A stretch of 64,000 nucleotides of DNA from JAOAPY01 sp038237475 (GTDB lineage: Bacteria > Acidobacteriota > Blastocatellia > Pyrinomonadales > Pyrinomonadaceae), in NCBI GenBank assembly GCA_038237475.1, contig JBBRYS010000014.1:62001-126000 (forward strand), in the 5' to 3' direction. The notes beneath the pieces were generated by a model that saw only the letters and a list, made by a program, of their open reading frames with translations, had not been told where the DNA came from and did no database searches. The position numbers and the translations under genes are program-made. Below are positions 51,904-61,505 of the stretch, piece after piece. The first letter of the stretch is position 1; each line of letters starts with the position of its first letter.

Positions 51904-52704
51904 ATGAAGTATGGACTAATCGCCGGCAACGGACGCTTTCCTTTTCTGGTACTGGAAGGCGCGCGCAAAGCCGGAGCGTCCATCTCGGTTGCCGCCCTGC
52001 GCGAAGAGACCGATCCGGAAATCGAACGGCTTGCAGAAGTTGTTCAGTGGCTGGGCATCGGCCAACTGGGCAAGCTGATCCGCTTTTTCAAGAACGAAGG
52101 CGTCGAGCGCGTCATGATGGCGGGCCAGGTCAAGCATGTGCAGATCTTCAGCGGGGCCATTCCCGATGCGCGCATGCTGAAGTTGTTGCTGAAACTGCCG
52201 CGCCGCAACACTGACGCGCTGATCAGTGGGATCGCTGACGAGTTGTTAAGTGAAGGCATCGAGCTAATCGACTCTACTCATTTTCTGAAGGACCATCTGC
52301 CTGAGCCCGGAGTTTTGACCAAGCGCTCACCCGACAGTCGCGAAAACGGAAACATCGAGTACGGACTGGAGATCGCTCGTGAGATCGCGCGCCTGGATCT
52401 GGGCCAGACAATTGTCATCCGGGCGAAAGCCTGCGTAGCAATCGAGGCGATGGAGGGTACGGATGAAACAATTCGCCGGGCCGGCCTGTTGGCTAAGGGA
52501 CGATTGACTGTGGTGAAGGTCGCGAAACCTTCGCAGGACATGCGCTTCGATGTACCGGTGGTCGGTGTTCCCACCGTCGAAGCGATGGTGGCTGCCGGAG
52601 CCACCTGCCTCTCAATCACTGCCGGCAAGACAATTCTGTTTGATCGCGAGGAAATGGTGAGACTCGCGGACAAGAACAAGATCGCGATTGTGGCGACAGC
52701 GTAA
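51904..52704 (+). CDS. lpxI: UDP-2,3-diacylglucosamine diphosphatase LpxI
   Basis: The 266-residue protein (DUF1009 family) hydrolyses UDP-2,3-diacylglucosamine to lipid X and UMP, replacing LpxH in many non-enteric bacteria. Marks are LIAGNGRFPFLVLEGAR, GIGQLGKLIRFFKNEGVERV, the catalytic-metal region DLGQTIVIRAKACVAIEAMEGTDETIRRAG, and VVGVPTVEAM. It is the last gene of the bamA-lpx block; its stop lies four bases from that of the convergent M1-like gene. Confidence 0.95.
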   Translation: MKYGLIAGNGRFPFLVLEGARKAGASISVAALREETDPEIERLAEVVQWLGIGQLGKLIRFFKNEGVERVMMAGQVKHVQIFSGAIPDARMLKLLLKLPRRNTDALISGIADELLSEGIELIDSTHFLKDHLPEPGVLTKRSPDSRENGNIEYGLEIAREIARLDLGQTIVIRAKACVAIEAMEGTDETIRRAGLLAKGRLTVVKVAKPSQDMRFDVPVVGVPTVEAMVAAGATCLSITAGKTILFDREEMVRLADKNKIAIVATA

Positions 52705-52708
52705 GTAT

Positions 52709-54748
52709 CTACTCCGAGGTCGCTTGCGCAGCCTTGGGATCGAAAGGCGAGGAGAGGAACTTTTTCGCTGCCGCTTGAGCGTTATCGTAATCGATACCCG
52801 ATTGCACTGCCTGCTTGTATTCGAACACCGCCTTCTCACGATTGCCCTGCGCATCATAAGCGTTGCCGCGTTTGATGTGGGCCCACACCTCTATCCACGA
52901 AGGCTTCAGGGTCCCATTGAGCGCCGCATTGAAGTTGTCCAGCGACTGGTTCCAATTGCGTTGCTCAAAGAAAAGTAGACCCAGGTTGTAGTAGACCCAG
53001 GAATTTGAACGATCGAGTTTCAGTGCCGCTTCCAGTTGCTGCTGCGCTTCGGAGTAATTTCCTTCCTTCATCTGTTCAATGCCGCGCCGGGCAATCACAG
53101 AGACACGCAGTTCATCCGACATCCTCAGGATCTTGTCGTTAGGATCCACGATTACTTCGATGGGTGGCCCGGAAGATTCGAAATCGAAATCCTCACTCCG
53201 GCTGTCGAGGCGAACTGTCTGAGTTTGTGTATCGCCTTCCGTTCGCAGCATCAACTCAACCGGCAGGTGCAGCGATTCAAAATTCTGTTTGACGGTACCG
53301 CGCGTGCGGAACTTGCCGGACCGCGTGCGAATGATTTGATAATCAACAGTGAACTCCGGCACGCCTGTGCCCTCGACCCACTGTGCGAAAAAGTAACGCA
53401 TGTTTCGTCCGCTGAGCTGTGTCGTCAGACGCTCGAAGTCGTCAATTGAAGCGTTCTTGTCGCGAAATTTGTCCACGTAAGCGCGCAGCAGAGCATCGAA
53501 TTTTTCACGGCCCATTGTTTCACGCAACATGCGAAACACCATCGAGCCCTTAAAGAACACGATTGATTGGTAAGCCGCCGATTGGTCGTCCAGCACTGCA
53601 GGCGCCCTGCCGATCGAAGCGGTTTGCTCAAAGGTCAGGGCCCGTTCCTGCTCCTGTCGTTGTACGGCATCGAGCGCGCCCGCGGTCAGAATCGACTCAA
53701 GATAGCTGTAAGCGCTCCATTCCGCCAGACCCTGGGAAAGCCAGGCATCGTCGAATGATTTCAAGCCGACCGTTTGCCCCCACCATTGGTACGCGACTTC
53801 ACGCTGCAACTTCTCCTCAGGGATCGGGCGCGCAGCGTCGAACAGATGTGAAGCCAGGAACACAATGCCTGAACCGGAATAGGTCTCGAGCGTATCATCG
53901 TCAGTTTGGACCACGACAAGCTTATTGCCGCTCGAGGGCGCGCCGTACTGCCGCGTGTAAAACTCGAGCACTTTACCCATCGGCTCGGCAAAGCCGTCTA
54001 CTCTATTCTCGCTGCCGGGCTTGGTATTAAATTGAATCTCGTAATTGCCGAATCGCAGAGTGCGCGTAATAAATTGACCGGCGGCAAAGTTCCCCGGCAG
54101 AGTCGGCCGGCGCTGCACAAAGCGATAACGAGTCGTACCGTCCTTGGCCTGTTGTTGAGGCACTACTGGTTCATCACTGGGGCCTACGACCTGATAGCCA
54201 GTCGGCACCACCAGGGTGATGTCACTGGTGGACCGATCAGCGGCGTAGTTGTGAAACGGAAACCAGCGCGCCGCATAGAGTAAATAGGAACCTTCGGTCC
54301 CGACATAGGCCAGGCGCCTGGTTGCGAGTGGACCACCTTCGGGTGAGACTAAAGCGCCATTCCAGCGAAATCGCAAGGTTACAGTTTGATTGGCGGGAAC
54401 TACCGAACCCAAATCTACACGCACGCTGGGCCCCAAAGCTCCCACTCCCACAGAGTCCTGCACAAAATTCGTTAAGGGAACGCCATCGCGCTCGATGCTG
54501 TCGATATGCAGCGATCCGTTCAACTCAAACACCACAGAGCGCGTAGCCTCGAGCGGCACCAGGGTGATGTCGGCGCCGGCGCGCAGGACGTGCTGATCCG
54601 GGATCAGCTGCGCTTCAATGTGATAGTTGGTAACGTCGAACCGGCTGGCCGGAGCAGTGGGAGCCGCTTGCTGCGCCGCAACGGTAAGCGCAAAAAACAT
54701 CAGCACGGTCAACCCGAGCTTACTAATATGAATGGTCCTCGTCTTCAT
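52709..54748 (-). CDS. Secreted M1-aminopeptidase-like protein lacking its zinc ligands, with C-terminal TPRs
   Basis: The 679-residue protein has a signal peptide (about 1-25) and the M1 N-terminal beta domain and catalytic fold. In the position of HEXXH-x18-E the sequence reads R316-E-V-A-Y320, and the third ligand position is Q339 (in WLSQGLAEW), so all three zinc ligands (His, His, Glu) are replaced; the GXMEN exopeptidase motif is also missing. After the fold (about 565-660) there are TPR repeats (NSWVYYNLGLLFFEQRNW). It is therefore probably a non-catalytic binding protein. Such dead M1 forms occur among Acidobacteriota, but the role is unknown. Confidence 0.82.
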   Translation of the reverse strand: MKTRTIHISKLGLTVLMFFALTVAAQQAAPTAPASRFDVTNYHIEAQLIPDQHVLRAGADITLVPLEATRSVVFELNGSLHIDSIERDGVPLTNFVQDSVGVGALGPSVRVDLGSVVPANQTVTLRFRWNGALVSPEGGPLATRRLAYVGTEGSYLLYAARWFPFHNYAADRSTSDITLVVPTGYQVVGPSDEPVVPQQQAKDGTTRYRFVQRRPTLPGNFAAGQFITRTLRFGNYEIQFNTKPGSENRVDGFAEPMGKVLEFYTRQYGAPSSGNKLVVVQTDDDTLETYSGSGIVFLASHLFDAARPIPEEKLQREVAYQWWGQTVGLKSFDDAWLSQGLAEWSAYSYLESILTAGALDAVQRQEQERALTFEQTASIGRAPAVLDDQSAAYQSIVFFKGSMVFRMLRETMGREKFDALLRAYVDKFRDKNASIDDFERLTTQLSGRNMRYFFAQWVEGTGVPEFTVDYQIIRTRSGKFRTRGTVKQNFESLHLPVELMLRTEGDTQTQTVRLDSRSEDFDFESSGPPIEVIVDPNDKILRMSDELRVSVIARRGIEQMKEGNYSEAQQQLEAALKLDRSNSWVYYNLGLLFFEQRNWNQSLDNFNAALNGTLKPSWIEVWAHIKRGNAYDAQGNREKAVFEYKQAVQSGIDYDNAQAAAKKFLSSPFDPKAAQATSE

Positions 54749-55001
54749 AGTCTCCAGCGATCTTCTTGGAACCGTTCGTGATTATACAAGCCGCTTGTCC
54801 TGTAGGCGAAATGACTCTAATCCCGGCCTCTGCGACTCAACGATCCGAAACAGCCAGGTCAAGGCGAATCCAGGGATTATCGATATACAGATTGTTGGCC
54901 CCAGGCTTTTCTTGCGGGCGTTGGATGGTTTAACGGGTTCTGCGGTTGGCTGGAACCGTCAGAGAGTTTTGCATTGCTCACTCACTGGCCTACGAAATTT
55001 C

Positions 55002-57905
55002 TCAGGGCTTTGGCGGCTTGACCCTTCGTGGGCGACCATCGGAAGCCGGTGTTGGGCCGGGACTGGCTGAGGGCGACGGTGTTGGGTCGGGACTGCGCGG
55101 ACTCTCAGGCGCCGGAGTTGATGCTGCCGGTGTCTCAGAAGGCAATGGTGACGGTTGTGATTCGACCGGAGTTGTTGCTGTGGGAGAAGGTCGCGCTGCA
55201 GATGGTTCAGGCGTAGGGGTTGATCCCGGAGTGGGCGAAGCCTTGAGGGTATCGCTGGGTTCAGCGTTTGCGGGTTCGCCTGTCGCTGTCCCGTTCACAG
55301 ATGCCGGTACGGTTGTTGGCGTCGCCGTCGCCGGCGCCGCCCGTCCGATGCGCTCGTCAAGACCCTCCAGCGAGCTGTTGATTGTTTTGTACAGTTGCTC
55401 GATCGTTCCGCGCCGCACGGAGTCCGGCAGACCAGCGTTGTAACTCTTGATGTAATAACCAAGGGCCTCTTCATTATCACCATTCTGTTGCAGGGCCGTA
55501 GCCAGATGCCAAACGGCGGTGCGCCACGAGGGCGTTCCTTCCGGAAGCACACCTACGGATCGTCGCAGGCGAATGATGGCGGCGCTCGTCTTGTCCTGAT
55601 TGAACAGGGCCCAACCTGACAAGTCCTCGATCCGTCCGCGCAATATATTTCCCAGTACATTACGAGGCGCGTCGGGAATATCCGGTGTTCCACCTGCAGC
55701 GATCGCCTGGGCTCGTATGTCGTGCAGTTCCTCTGCCTGGACTGCGATAGTGGCGAAGGGAAGGGACAGGGCCGCATCAATTCCTTCGCGCGCGGCATCG
55801 GCAAACTCCCTGGCTGCCTCGAGACCGATGCCTCTTTGCAGCAAATGGGTCGCGGCGTAGAGCAGGCGAAAAGGACGCATGTCGTCGTTACCGGCTACAA
55901 ACTCGCGCGCGGCTGCGACCGCACTTTCTTCGTCCGCCTTGATGGTGGGATCATTAGTCGCAGTTGCCAAAGTGAGCGCCAGCAGTCCCTTTAGCATGCG
56001 CGCGTTGTCTGCTGAATCGGCGGCGGTAGCCTGGAAGATACTGGCGCGCCGTTCCGGAGCCAACAGATCAATAAAGTTGTCTGCCTGGGAGGGGAGACGG
56101 CTGGCCAACAGCGTTTCCAACAAACCACCCTTCAGTGTAAAAGCATGTGACAGCGCTTCGCTTGCTTCGTCATAAAGACCCATGGCCGCGAGCGTATTCG
56201 CAAACTCGTAATCGAGCGTGGGGAAGCGGCCATACTGGCGCGCGAACCGGATCGATCTCTCTGCGTATTGAGGAGACTTTTGCGCAATTAGAGAGCGTGA
56301 AAGTGCAATCTGACCCCAGGTATAGCGAGGCTCGATATCGGCCGCGCGACTGGCAAGCTCGAGCGCTCGCTTATCGTGGTGAGCGGCAAACCAGTAAGCC
56401 GCACCGGCAAGCAAAGTGAGATTGCGCGGCGCATCCTTTAATGCCGCCGCCAGTTCCTTGTCGCCCTCTTCTGTTTGGCCCAGCTCGTAAAGCGAAAGAA
56501 CCAGCCCGGCCCGCGCGCCTTTATCTCCCGGTTCCGCCGCCAGTTGTTCCCGGTACAGAGCCAGCGCTTCAGCGGTCTTGCCTGCAGCGCGGTTAAGATC
56601 CGCCAAGCTTCGCCGCGCGGCTGGTGTTTTAGGATCGAGTTCCAGCGCGCGTTTGTATTCGGCGGCTGCACTATCGAGGCGCAAAGAAATATGAAGTGCG
56701 AGTCCCAGGGCGTGATGAGCGGCAGCCATATTGGGAGCAAGATTTACCGCCAGTTGCGCAATGCGCGCCGCCTCTTCACCATTTTCGATCCCCAGGTAGA
56801 AACCTGAGAGTGCCAGCAGGCGCCTCGGATCAGCGCCAAATTTTGTCTCAATAGTCTGCGCAGCTTTGGCGGATTGTTCCCGCTCGCCGCGCAGATAAAG
56901 ATTCATTGGCACCTGTGAGACAACGCCATTGAATAGCTGATCAGACATATCCAGGGGTGCTTCAGCGAGCGCCAGCATTAATTGTTCGATCCCGCCGTCA
57001 ATGTCGCCTGCTTTCAGCTTTTCATCCCCGAGCGCCGCTCGAGAGCTGACGAGCAATTCAGTGGCGCGGGCTTTGGATTTTGATTCGGGATGCGTGTCCA
57101 GAAAGGTGCGCAACTCATTCACGCGGACTGCGAATGGATGCGTTTGCATGATCGCTACTTCTTCCGCTTCCGCCTCATCGTTGCCAGGCCCGGCTGCCTT
57201 TCTCGTTCCTAAGGTAACCGGCTTCGCGATCGCCGTGGTTTCGGTTGGCTTATCAAGTGGTGAGGCTGAACTCTCAGGGCGTGGCGTGGGCTCTGCGTTT
57301 AGAGTTGCCTTGACCGTTTCTTTAATCGGCGCACTCTCTGCGGCGGTTTGGGTGACCGTCGCGGGTGCCTGGTCCAAGTCTTCGGTGCTAAAGCCTGCTC
57401 TTCCCGCAAGGTCAGTGACGAACTGTCGAATACCTGATACCAAACCGGCGCCGACCTTTCCCGAATTCAGCGAACCACGCAGGCGCTGGCCGAGTTCGCC
57501 CAGCGAGCCTTCGGGAATTAGCTTCACAACTCCCTTGCTTGGTTGTGTCAGAGCAAGCTTGTCGTCAACAGCAACGACGAGCAACAGGCTTTTATTTGAG
57601 CTGGTCCGTAAGCCGATATCCCAGGCCCTGGCAAGTTCGAATGAATAATCGTAGATATCCCGTCCTTCAGTAGTCTTCACGGTTATGACGGTGAGATTGA
57701 TTCCGCCTCGCAACTGGAGGTTAAGCAGAATATTCTCGAGCTGTTGCTTCTCAGGTTCTGATAGCGTCGCGCCAGCATCGTTGACATGCGTGTCCGGCTT
57801 CTCCTGTGCCTGCACAGACGGGACCGCCAGCGAGGAAAAGAACAGAGTGTGGGAAAGGAACAGGACGGAGATCAACTTTAGGTTCCGGCGCTTACATAAA
57901 TTCAT
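55002..57905 (-). CDS. Exported TPM-domain protein with long TPR array and Pro/Ser/Thr-rich tail
   Basis: The 967-residue protein has a signal peptide (about 1-33, ending PSVQAQ), a TPM (YgcG/phosphatase-like) domain at about 35-175 (FNDAGATLSEPEKQQLENIL-like segment, with SLLLVVAVDDKLAL), a variable linker, about a dozen TPR units (about 280-870) and a Pro/Thr/Ser-rich tail ending in basic residues. TPM domains occur in Photosystem II repair and envelope proteins. The start is taken at 57905 because the signal peptide begins there; the frame extends 20 codons further. No ribosome site is strong. The gene stands alone. Confidence 0.82.
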   Translation of the reverse strand: MNLCKRRNLKLISVLFLSHTLFFSSLAVPSVQAQEKPDTHVNDAGATLSEPEKQQLENILLNLQLRGGINLTVITVKTTEGRDIYDYSFELARAWDIGLRTSSNKSLLLVVAVDDKLALTQPSKGVVKLIPEGSLGELGQRLRGSLNSGKVGAGLVSGIRQFVTDLAGRAGFSTEDLDQAPATVTQTAAESAPIKETVKATLNAEPTPRPESSASPLDKPTETTAIAKPVTLGTRKAAGPGNDEAEAEEVAIMQTHPFAVRVNELRTFLDTHPESKSKARATELLVSSRAALGDEKLKAGDIDGGIEQLMLALAEAPLDMSDQLFNGVVSQVPMNLYLRGEREQSAKAAQTIETKFGADPRRLLALSGFYLGIENGEEAARIAQLAVNLAPNMAAAHHALGLALHISLRLDSAAAEYKRALELDPKTPAARRSLADLNRAAGKTAEALALYREQLAAEPGDKGARAGLVLSLYELGQTEEGDKELAAALKDAPRNLTLLAGAAYWFAAHHDKRALELASRAADIEPRYTWGQIALSRSLIAQKSPQYAERSIRFARQYGRFPTLDYEFANTLAAMGLYDEASEALSHAFTLKGGLLETLLASRLPSQADNFIDLLAPERRASIFQATAADSADNARMLKGLLALTLATATNDPTIKADEESAVAAAREFVAGNDDMRPFRLLYAATHLLQRGIGLEAAREFADAAREGIDAALSLPFATIAVQAEELHDIRAQAIAAGGTPDIPDAPRNVLGNILRGRIEDLSGWALFNQDKTSAAIIRLRRSVGVLPEGTPSWRTAVWHLATALQQNGDNEEALGYYIKSYNAGLPDSVRRGTIEQLYKTINSSLEGLDERIGRAAPATATPTTVPASVNGTATGEPANAEPSDTLKASPTPGSTPTPEPSAARPSPTATTPVESQPSPLPSETPAASTPAPESPRSPDPTPSPSASPGPTPASDGRPRRVKPPKP

Positions 57906-58138
57906 TTGATTAACTTTTTGTGACCAGAGTGACAAGTCAGGGAGAACTTGAAAACTCTGTGCCAACCCTTTCTGAGCTGAATAAAAACCTGACTAAGCGA
58001 AGTCGCATGATAACATCGCGAATGGTGAGCGACCCAATCAACCGCCAGCGATAGGGTTAGGACTCCGACGAGGTTCACCATGTCGTTTCCCTCTGACAAG
58101 CGGACTCTTGTCCGCAATTTTATCGGACAGGAGCAGTT

Positions 58139-58669
58139 GTGAGTGAGCTTGACGAAGCCTGGGAACTGGCCCTGACTGCAGCACAGCAAAGGGCGCGGGA
58201 TGCGGGTCGCGGCGAGATTGCAGAGTATTTGCGGCTGCGTTCGTCGAATGACCTGCAGCGTCGCACCGGCATTAAGTGGCTGTTGGCTACGTTTGCCAGA
58301 CTGGCCGGGGAGGCAAACCGGCTGGGTGCCGGCCTGCAAACCTCCAGTGAACTCGACCAACGCTTTTCGATCAACCATGCGACGATGGTGGGTCCCCGGC
58401 TGACGCTGACCTATGGCGTGCGTTACCTGACTATAGAAGCGGGCTGGCCACGTGTGCCGAGCGATAGTTTCGTTCGTGGTGGAGGTCTGGCGCTGGCCCG
58501 GGTCAAACACTTTGGCAAGCCAATTCACGATCAGGATTTGCAGCTGGTGCGAATTGTTGACCAACCGCCTCATTGGGAAGTCACCAGGAAGAACGGAAGC
58601 AAAGCGCGCTTCATCGAGTCTGACATTCAAAGCCACCTGACCAGACTGCTGAGTCCTGATTACAAGTGA
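58139..58669 (+). CDS. Conserved protein of unknown function next to rsmI
   Basis: The 176-residue protein is soluble, with an acidic helical N-terminus (ELDEAWELALTAAQQRARD) and a beta-rich middle (GPRLTLTYGVRYLTIEAGWP) ending in LTRLLSPDYK. GGAG lies seven bases before the GTG start. The frame on the opposite strand (57902-58636) is the longer-looking alternative, but it lacks a plausible product. It is 30 bases before rsmI, so likely co-transcribed. No family is recognised. Confidence 0.72.
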   Translation: MSELDEAWELALTAAQQRARDAGRGEIAEYLRLRSSNDLQRRTGIKWLLATFARLAGEANRLGAGLQTSSELDQRFSINHATMVGPRLTLTYGVRYLTIEAGWPRVPSDSFVRGGGLALARVKHFGKPIHDQDLQLVRIVDQPPHWEVTRKNGSKARFIESDIQSHLTRLLSPDYK

Positions 58670-58699
58670 TAAGGAAAGCGTTGCGGTTACGGAAATGAC

Positions 58700-59557
58700 A
58701 TGAGCTCACCAGCCGCCCTCTACATAGTTTCGACGCCGATCGGAAACCTGGAAGACATCACCGAGCGCGCTCTGCGTGTTCTCAGGGAAGTCTCGCTGAT
58801 CGCCTGTGAGGACACCCGGCACACAAGGAAGCTGCTTTCGCATTACGGCATCAACACGCCGACCATCAGCTATCACGAACACAACGAACGCGAGCGGGCT
58901 CTGGAACTCTTGAGCAAAATCCAACAGGGCTCAAGCGTCGCGATAGTTTCTGATGCCGGCACGCCGACGATTAACGATCCGGGATTTCGCATCGTGCAGT
59001 TGGCTATTCAGAATGAGGTTGCGGTAATTCCAGTGCCTGGTCCAAGTGCCCTGCTCGCAGCGCTGGTGGCTTCGGGACTTCCGACTGCTGAGTTTTTCTA
59101 CGGTGGGTTTCTTCCAGCGAAAGCGAATGGGCGTCGCACCAGATTGGCAGAGTTGCGTTCCGTCCCGGCCACGCTAATCTTCTACGAAGCGCCGCACCGC
59201 ATTGCCGGCGCTTTGAAAGATGCCGCGGAAATTCTGGGAGCTCGCCAGGCGGTGGTCGCGCGCGAACTAACCAAGATGTACGAAGAATTCGCACGCGGTT
59301 CGTTGCCTGAACTGGCTGAGCGGTTCAATGCCGCCGAACGAGCTCGCGGTGAAATGGTGTTGCTAATCGATCGTGCAGGCGTGGAAGCTGAAAGCGAGCA
59401 GGACAGCGACAGCAGCGTCGCCCATCTGGTCGCAACGCTGGAGGCCGAAGGATTGGATCATCGAGCCGCGCTCAAGCAGGCTGCGCGCAGTCTCGGGCTG
59501 ACTCGAGACGAAGCCTACCGCCGGCTGGTGAGTGAACGCCAGGCATTGAAACAGTAA
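58700..59557 (+). CDS. rsmI: 16S rRNA (cytidine-1402-2'-O)-methyltransferase
   Basis: The 285-residue tetrapyrrole-methylase-fold enzyme methylates C1402 of 16S rRNA. The family N-terminus LYIVSTPIGNLEDITERALR, the metal/substrate region SDAGTPTINDPGF, GPSALLAALVASGLP and FYGGFLPAK are all present. It lies after the conserved unknown gene and converges on the M28 peptidase gene with 89 bases between. Only a weak ribosome site is seen. Confidence 0.96.
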   Translation: MSSPAALYIVSTPIGNLEDITERALRVLREVSLIACEDTRHTRKLLSHYGINTPTISYHEHNERERALELLSKIQQGSSVAIVSDAGTPTINDPGFRIVQLAIQNEVAVIPVPGPSALLAALVASGLPTAEFFYGGFLPAKANGRRTRLAELRSVPATLIFYEAPHRIAGALKDAAEILGARQAVVARELTKMYEEFARGSLPELAERFNAAERARGEMVLLIDRAGVEAESEQDSDSSVAHLVATLEAEGLDHRAALKQAARSLGLTRDEAYRRLVSERQALKQ

Positions 59558-59646
59558 GCGCGGGCAACTCTGAGCTTGCAAGCAGCCCCCGGCTTCATAG
59601 AAGGCTTTATGCTGTCGCCGCCTCCGCTGGCTGAATCACGCTGCCG

Positions 59647-61320
59647 CTAATTCTCTCGCAATTGCGCCGGTAACGGTTTATCCACCTTTGGCCGAGTCGC
59701 GCGAGTGGCTACTTCCCACAACATCATGTAGACAGTGCGGGTTATCTTTTCCATTTTTTGATAATCGATCTTGTCGGCCGAGTCGCCGAGCTGATGATAG
59801 TCCTCGTGCTCTCCGTCAAAAAAGAAAATGATCGGGATACCCTTGCGGGCATAGTTGATGTGATCGCTGCGAAAAAAGTAGCGATTCGGATCGGCGGGAT
59901 CATCATAGCGAAGGTCGAAGGCGAGATTTAAGAAGCCCTTGTTAACTGTTTGCGACAGCTCGCCCAGTTCAGTACTCATCATGGTCGAACCGATGACATA
60001 CACACCATCAGGCCCGGTTAGGTTCCGGTTGCGAACATTGGTATCGCCTTCCTTGCGGCTGCGGCCAATCATGTCGATATTCAATTGGGCAACCACCTGC
60101 GCGAGGGGAATAGTGGGATAGTCGGTGAAATAGCGCGAGCCCCACAGTCCTTTTTCTTCACCACAGTGCCAAACAAATAACACCGAGCGTTTTGGACGCG
60201 GGGTGGTGCGGCCGAGAGCTTCCGCCATGGCCAGCAATGCAGTGGTGCCTGAACCATCGTCGTCAGCGCCGTTATAGATGGAGTCGCCGTTGACGGGAAT
60301 GCCCACCCCTACGTGATCGTAATGTGCGCCCAGCGCGACGTATTCATTTTTCAGAATCGGGTCGCTGCCTTCCCACACGCCGACCACATTTTGCGTCCTG
60401 AGCTTTTCCTGTTTGACCACGATGTTCAGGTTCAGTGTCTTCTCGCTGCTGAGGGCAAACGATGCCGGCAGTTGTTCGCCGGGGTTCGCGTAAAACTGTT
60501 CGAAGAGTTGGGTCGCACTCTGGCGCTCACTTTGAAAGATCGCATTGACCAACTTTGGCGACGCAACGATTGAGGGAATGGGGAGTGTTGTCGGGCTAAT
60601 GAATTTTTCGACCGTTGTCGCGCCGCGTTCCGTCAATCGTTGGCGATTGCGTTCCCAGTTAGCGAGATACTGAAAATCCGGTACGTAGATTATGCCTGCG
60701 ACCCCGGCCTTGCGCGCGTTGTCCGCCGCGTTCATCCAATCCTCGCTTCCCTTGCCACGCAGATCGCTGAAACGGACACCACGCGGCGGCGCGTTGGGAG
60801 TGACAAAGACGACTGCGATCTTACCCCTGGCATCGAGGTCTTTGTAGGGATCGATATTCTTCGCTTTGACGTACCAGCCGTTGCCGGCAAACACGAGTTG
60901 CCCGCTGGCCTGGCCCGCATTGGCCGAGGGAATAAAATCTTCGCCCACCACCAGGCTTTGATTGCCAAGGGCAGCGCTGGTTTGTGCGGCATCGACGCGG
61001 TCGCGACGCAATGCGATCTGCTGCAGGTAAGTCCCTTCGTCGCCGGCAGGTTTGAATCCCCAACGCGACAGGTTCATCGCGAGAAATTTGGCCGTCGTAT
61101 CCAAACCTCTTGAAGGCGTGTCTCGACCTTCCATTTCATCGGAAGCAATGAAAGTGAGGTAGTCGCGCATCTGCGCTGCTGTGATCTGGTCAGCGCCGCG
61201 TTGCGTGACAAGCGAAAGCGGCGCCGTAGTTGTTTTCCTGGATTTGCGCTGCGCGCTGGCGGTCGGCGCCGGTAAGACGAGAATGACAATCAAAAAAAAG
61301 ATGACGCTGAGACGTTTCAT
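59647..61320 (-). CDS. Secreted M28-family metallopeptidase
   Basis: The 557-residue protein has a signal peptide (about 1-24, ending PTASA), a protease-associated (PA) domain and an M28 di-zinc peptidase domain. Zinc ligands are seen in LGAHYDHVG (His), NGADDDGSG (bridging Asp), WHCGEEKGLWGS (catalytic Glu pair), NIDMIGRSR (Asp) and FRSDHINYARKG (His). It cleaves N-terminal or C-terminal residues from extracellular peptides. The ATG at 61320 follows GGGAGA; the longer frame upstream is a heptamer array, not protein. The array precedes this gene on the same strand and lies in its leader. Confidence 0.93.
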   Translation of the reverse strand: MKRLSVIFFLIVILVLPAPTASAQRKSRKTTTAPLSLVTQRGADQITAAQMRDYLTFIASDEMEGRDTPSRGLDTTAKFLAMNLSRWGFKPAGDEGTYLQQIALRRDRVDAAQTSAALGNQSLVVGEDFIPSANAGQASGQLVFAGNGWYVKAKNIDPYKDLDARGKIAVVFVTPNAPPRGVRFSDLRGKGSEDWMNAADNARKAGVAGIIYVPDFQYLANWERNRQRLTERGATTVEKFISPTTLPIPSIVASPKLVNAIFQSERQSATQLFEQFYANPGEQLPASFALSSEKTLNLNIVVKQEKLRTQNVVGVWEGSDPILKNEYVALGAHYDHVGVGIPVNGDSIYNGADDDGSGTTALLAMAEALGRTTPRPKRSVLFVWHCGEEKGLWGSRYFTDYPTIPLAQVVAQLNIDMIGRSRKEGDTNVRNRNLTGPDGVYVIGSTMMSTELGELSQTVNKGFLNLAFDLRYDDPADPNRYFFRSDHINYARKGIPIIFFFDGEHEDYHQLGDSADKIDYQKMEKITRTVYMMLWEVATRATRPKVDKPLPAQLREN

Positions 61321-61364
61321 GAATTCTCCCGTTGGAAACTTGTACTTTGAGTTATGTACTGAGG

Positions 61365-61420
61365 TTTGAGTTTTGAACTTTGAACTTTGAACTTTGTACT
61401 TTGCTCTTTGCTCTTTGGAT
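61365..61420. repeat. Heptamer array in the M28-pntB spacer
   Basis: Eight consecutive 7-bp words in strict register: TTTGAGT, three TTTGAAC, TTTGTAC, two TTTGCTC and TTTGGAT. Less regular words extend upstream to about 61337. On the - strand, which is the transcribed strand, they read GTTCAAA. A second, unrelated run (AAAATAC, TAAGTAC, AAAATAC, CAAACCC) lies at 61473-61500, just before the pntB stop. No promoter is obvious within it. Confidence 0.8.
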
Positions 61421-61505
61421 GAGCGTTGCAGGGTTCTGTCGATGCACCAAGCGGGGCCAGATAGGAAGTCACAAAATACTAAGTACAAAATACCAAACCC
61501 AGTCA

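Noticed and set aside
52709..54748. Active M1 aminopeptidase
   Set aside because: The zinc ligands are Arg, Tyr and Gln at the ligand positions, so the normal mechanism is not possible.
57902..58636. A 244-residue open frame on the - strand
   Set aside because: It is antisense to the + strand gene at 58139, which has a ribosome site; its sequence is low in family-like features and rich in Arg/Ser.
61365..61500. CRISPR array
   Set aside because: Repeats are 7 bp in direct register with no spacers and no cas genes nearby.
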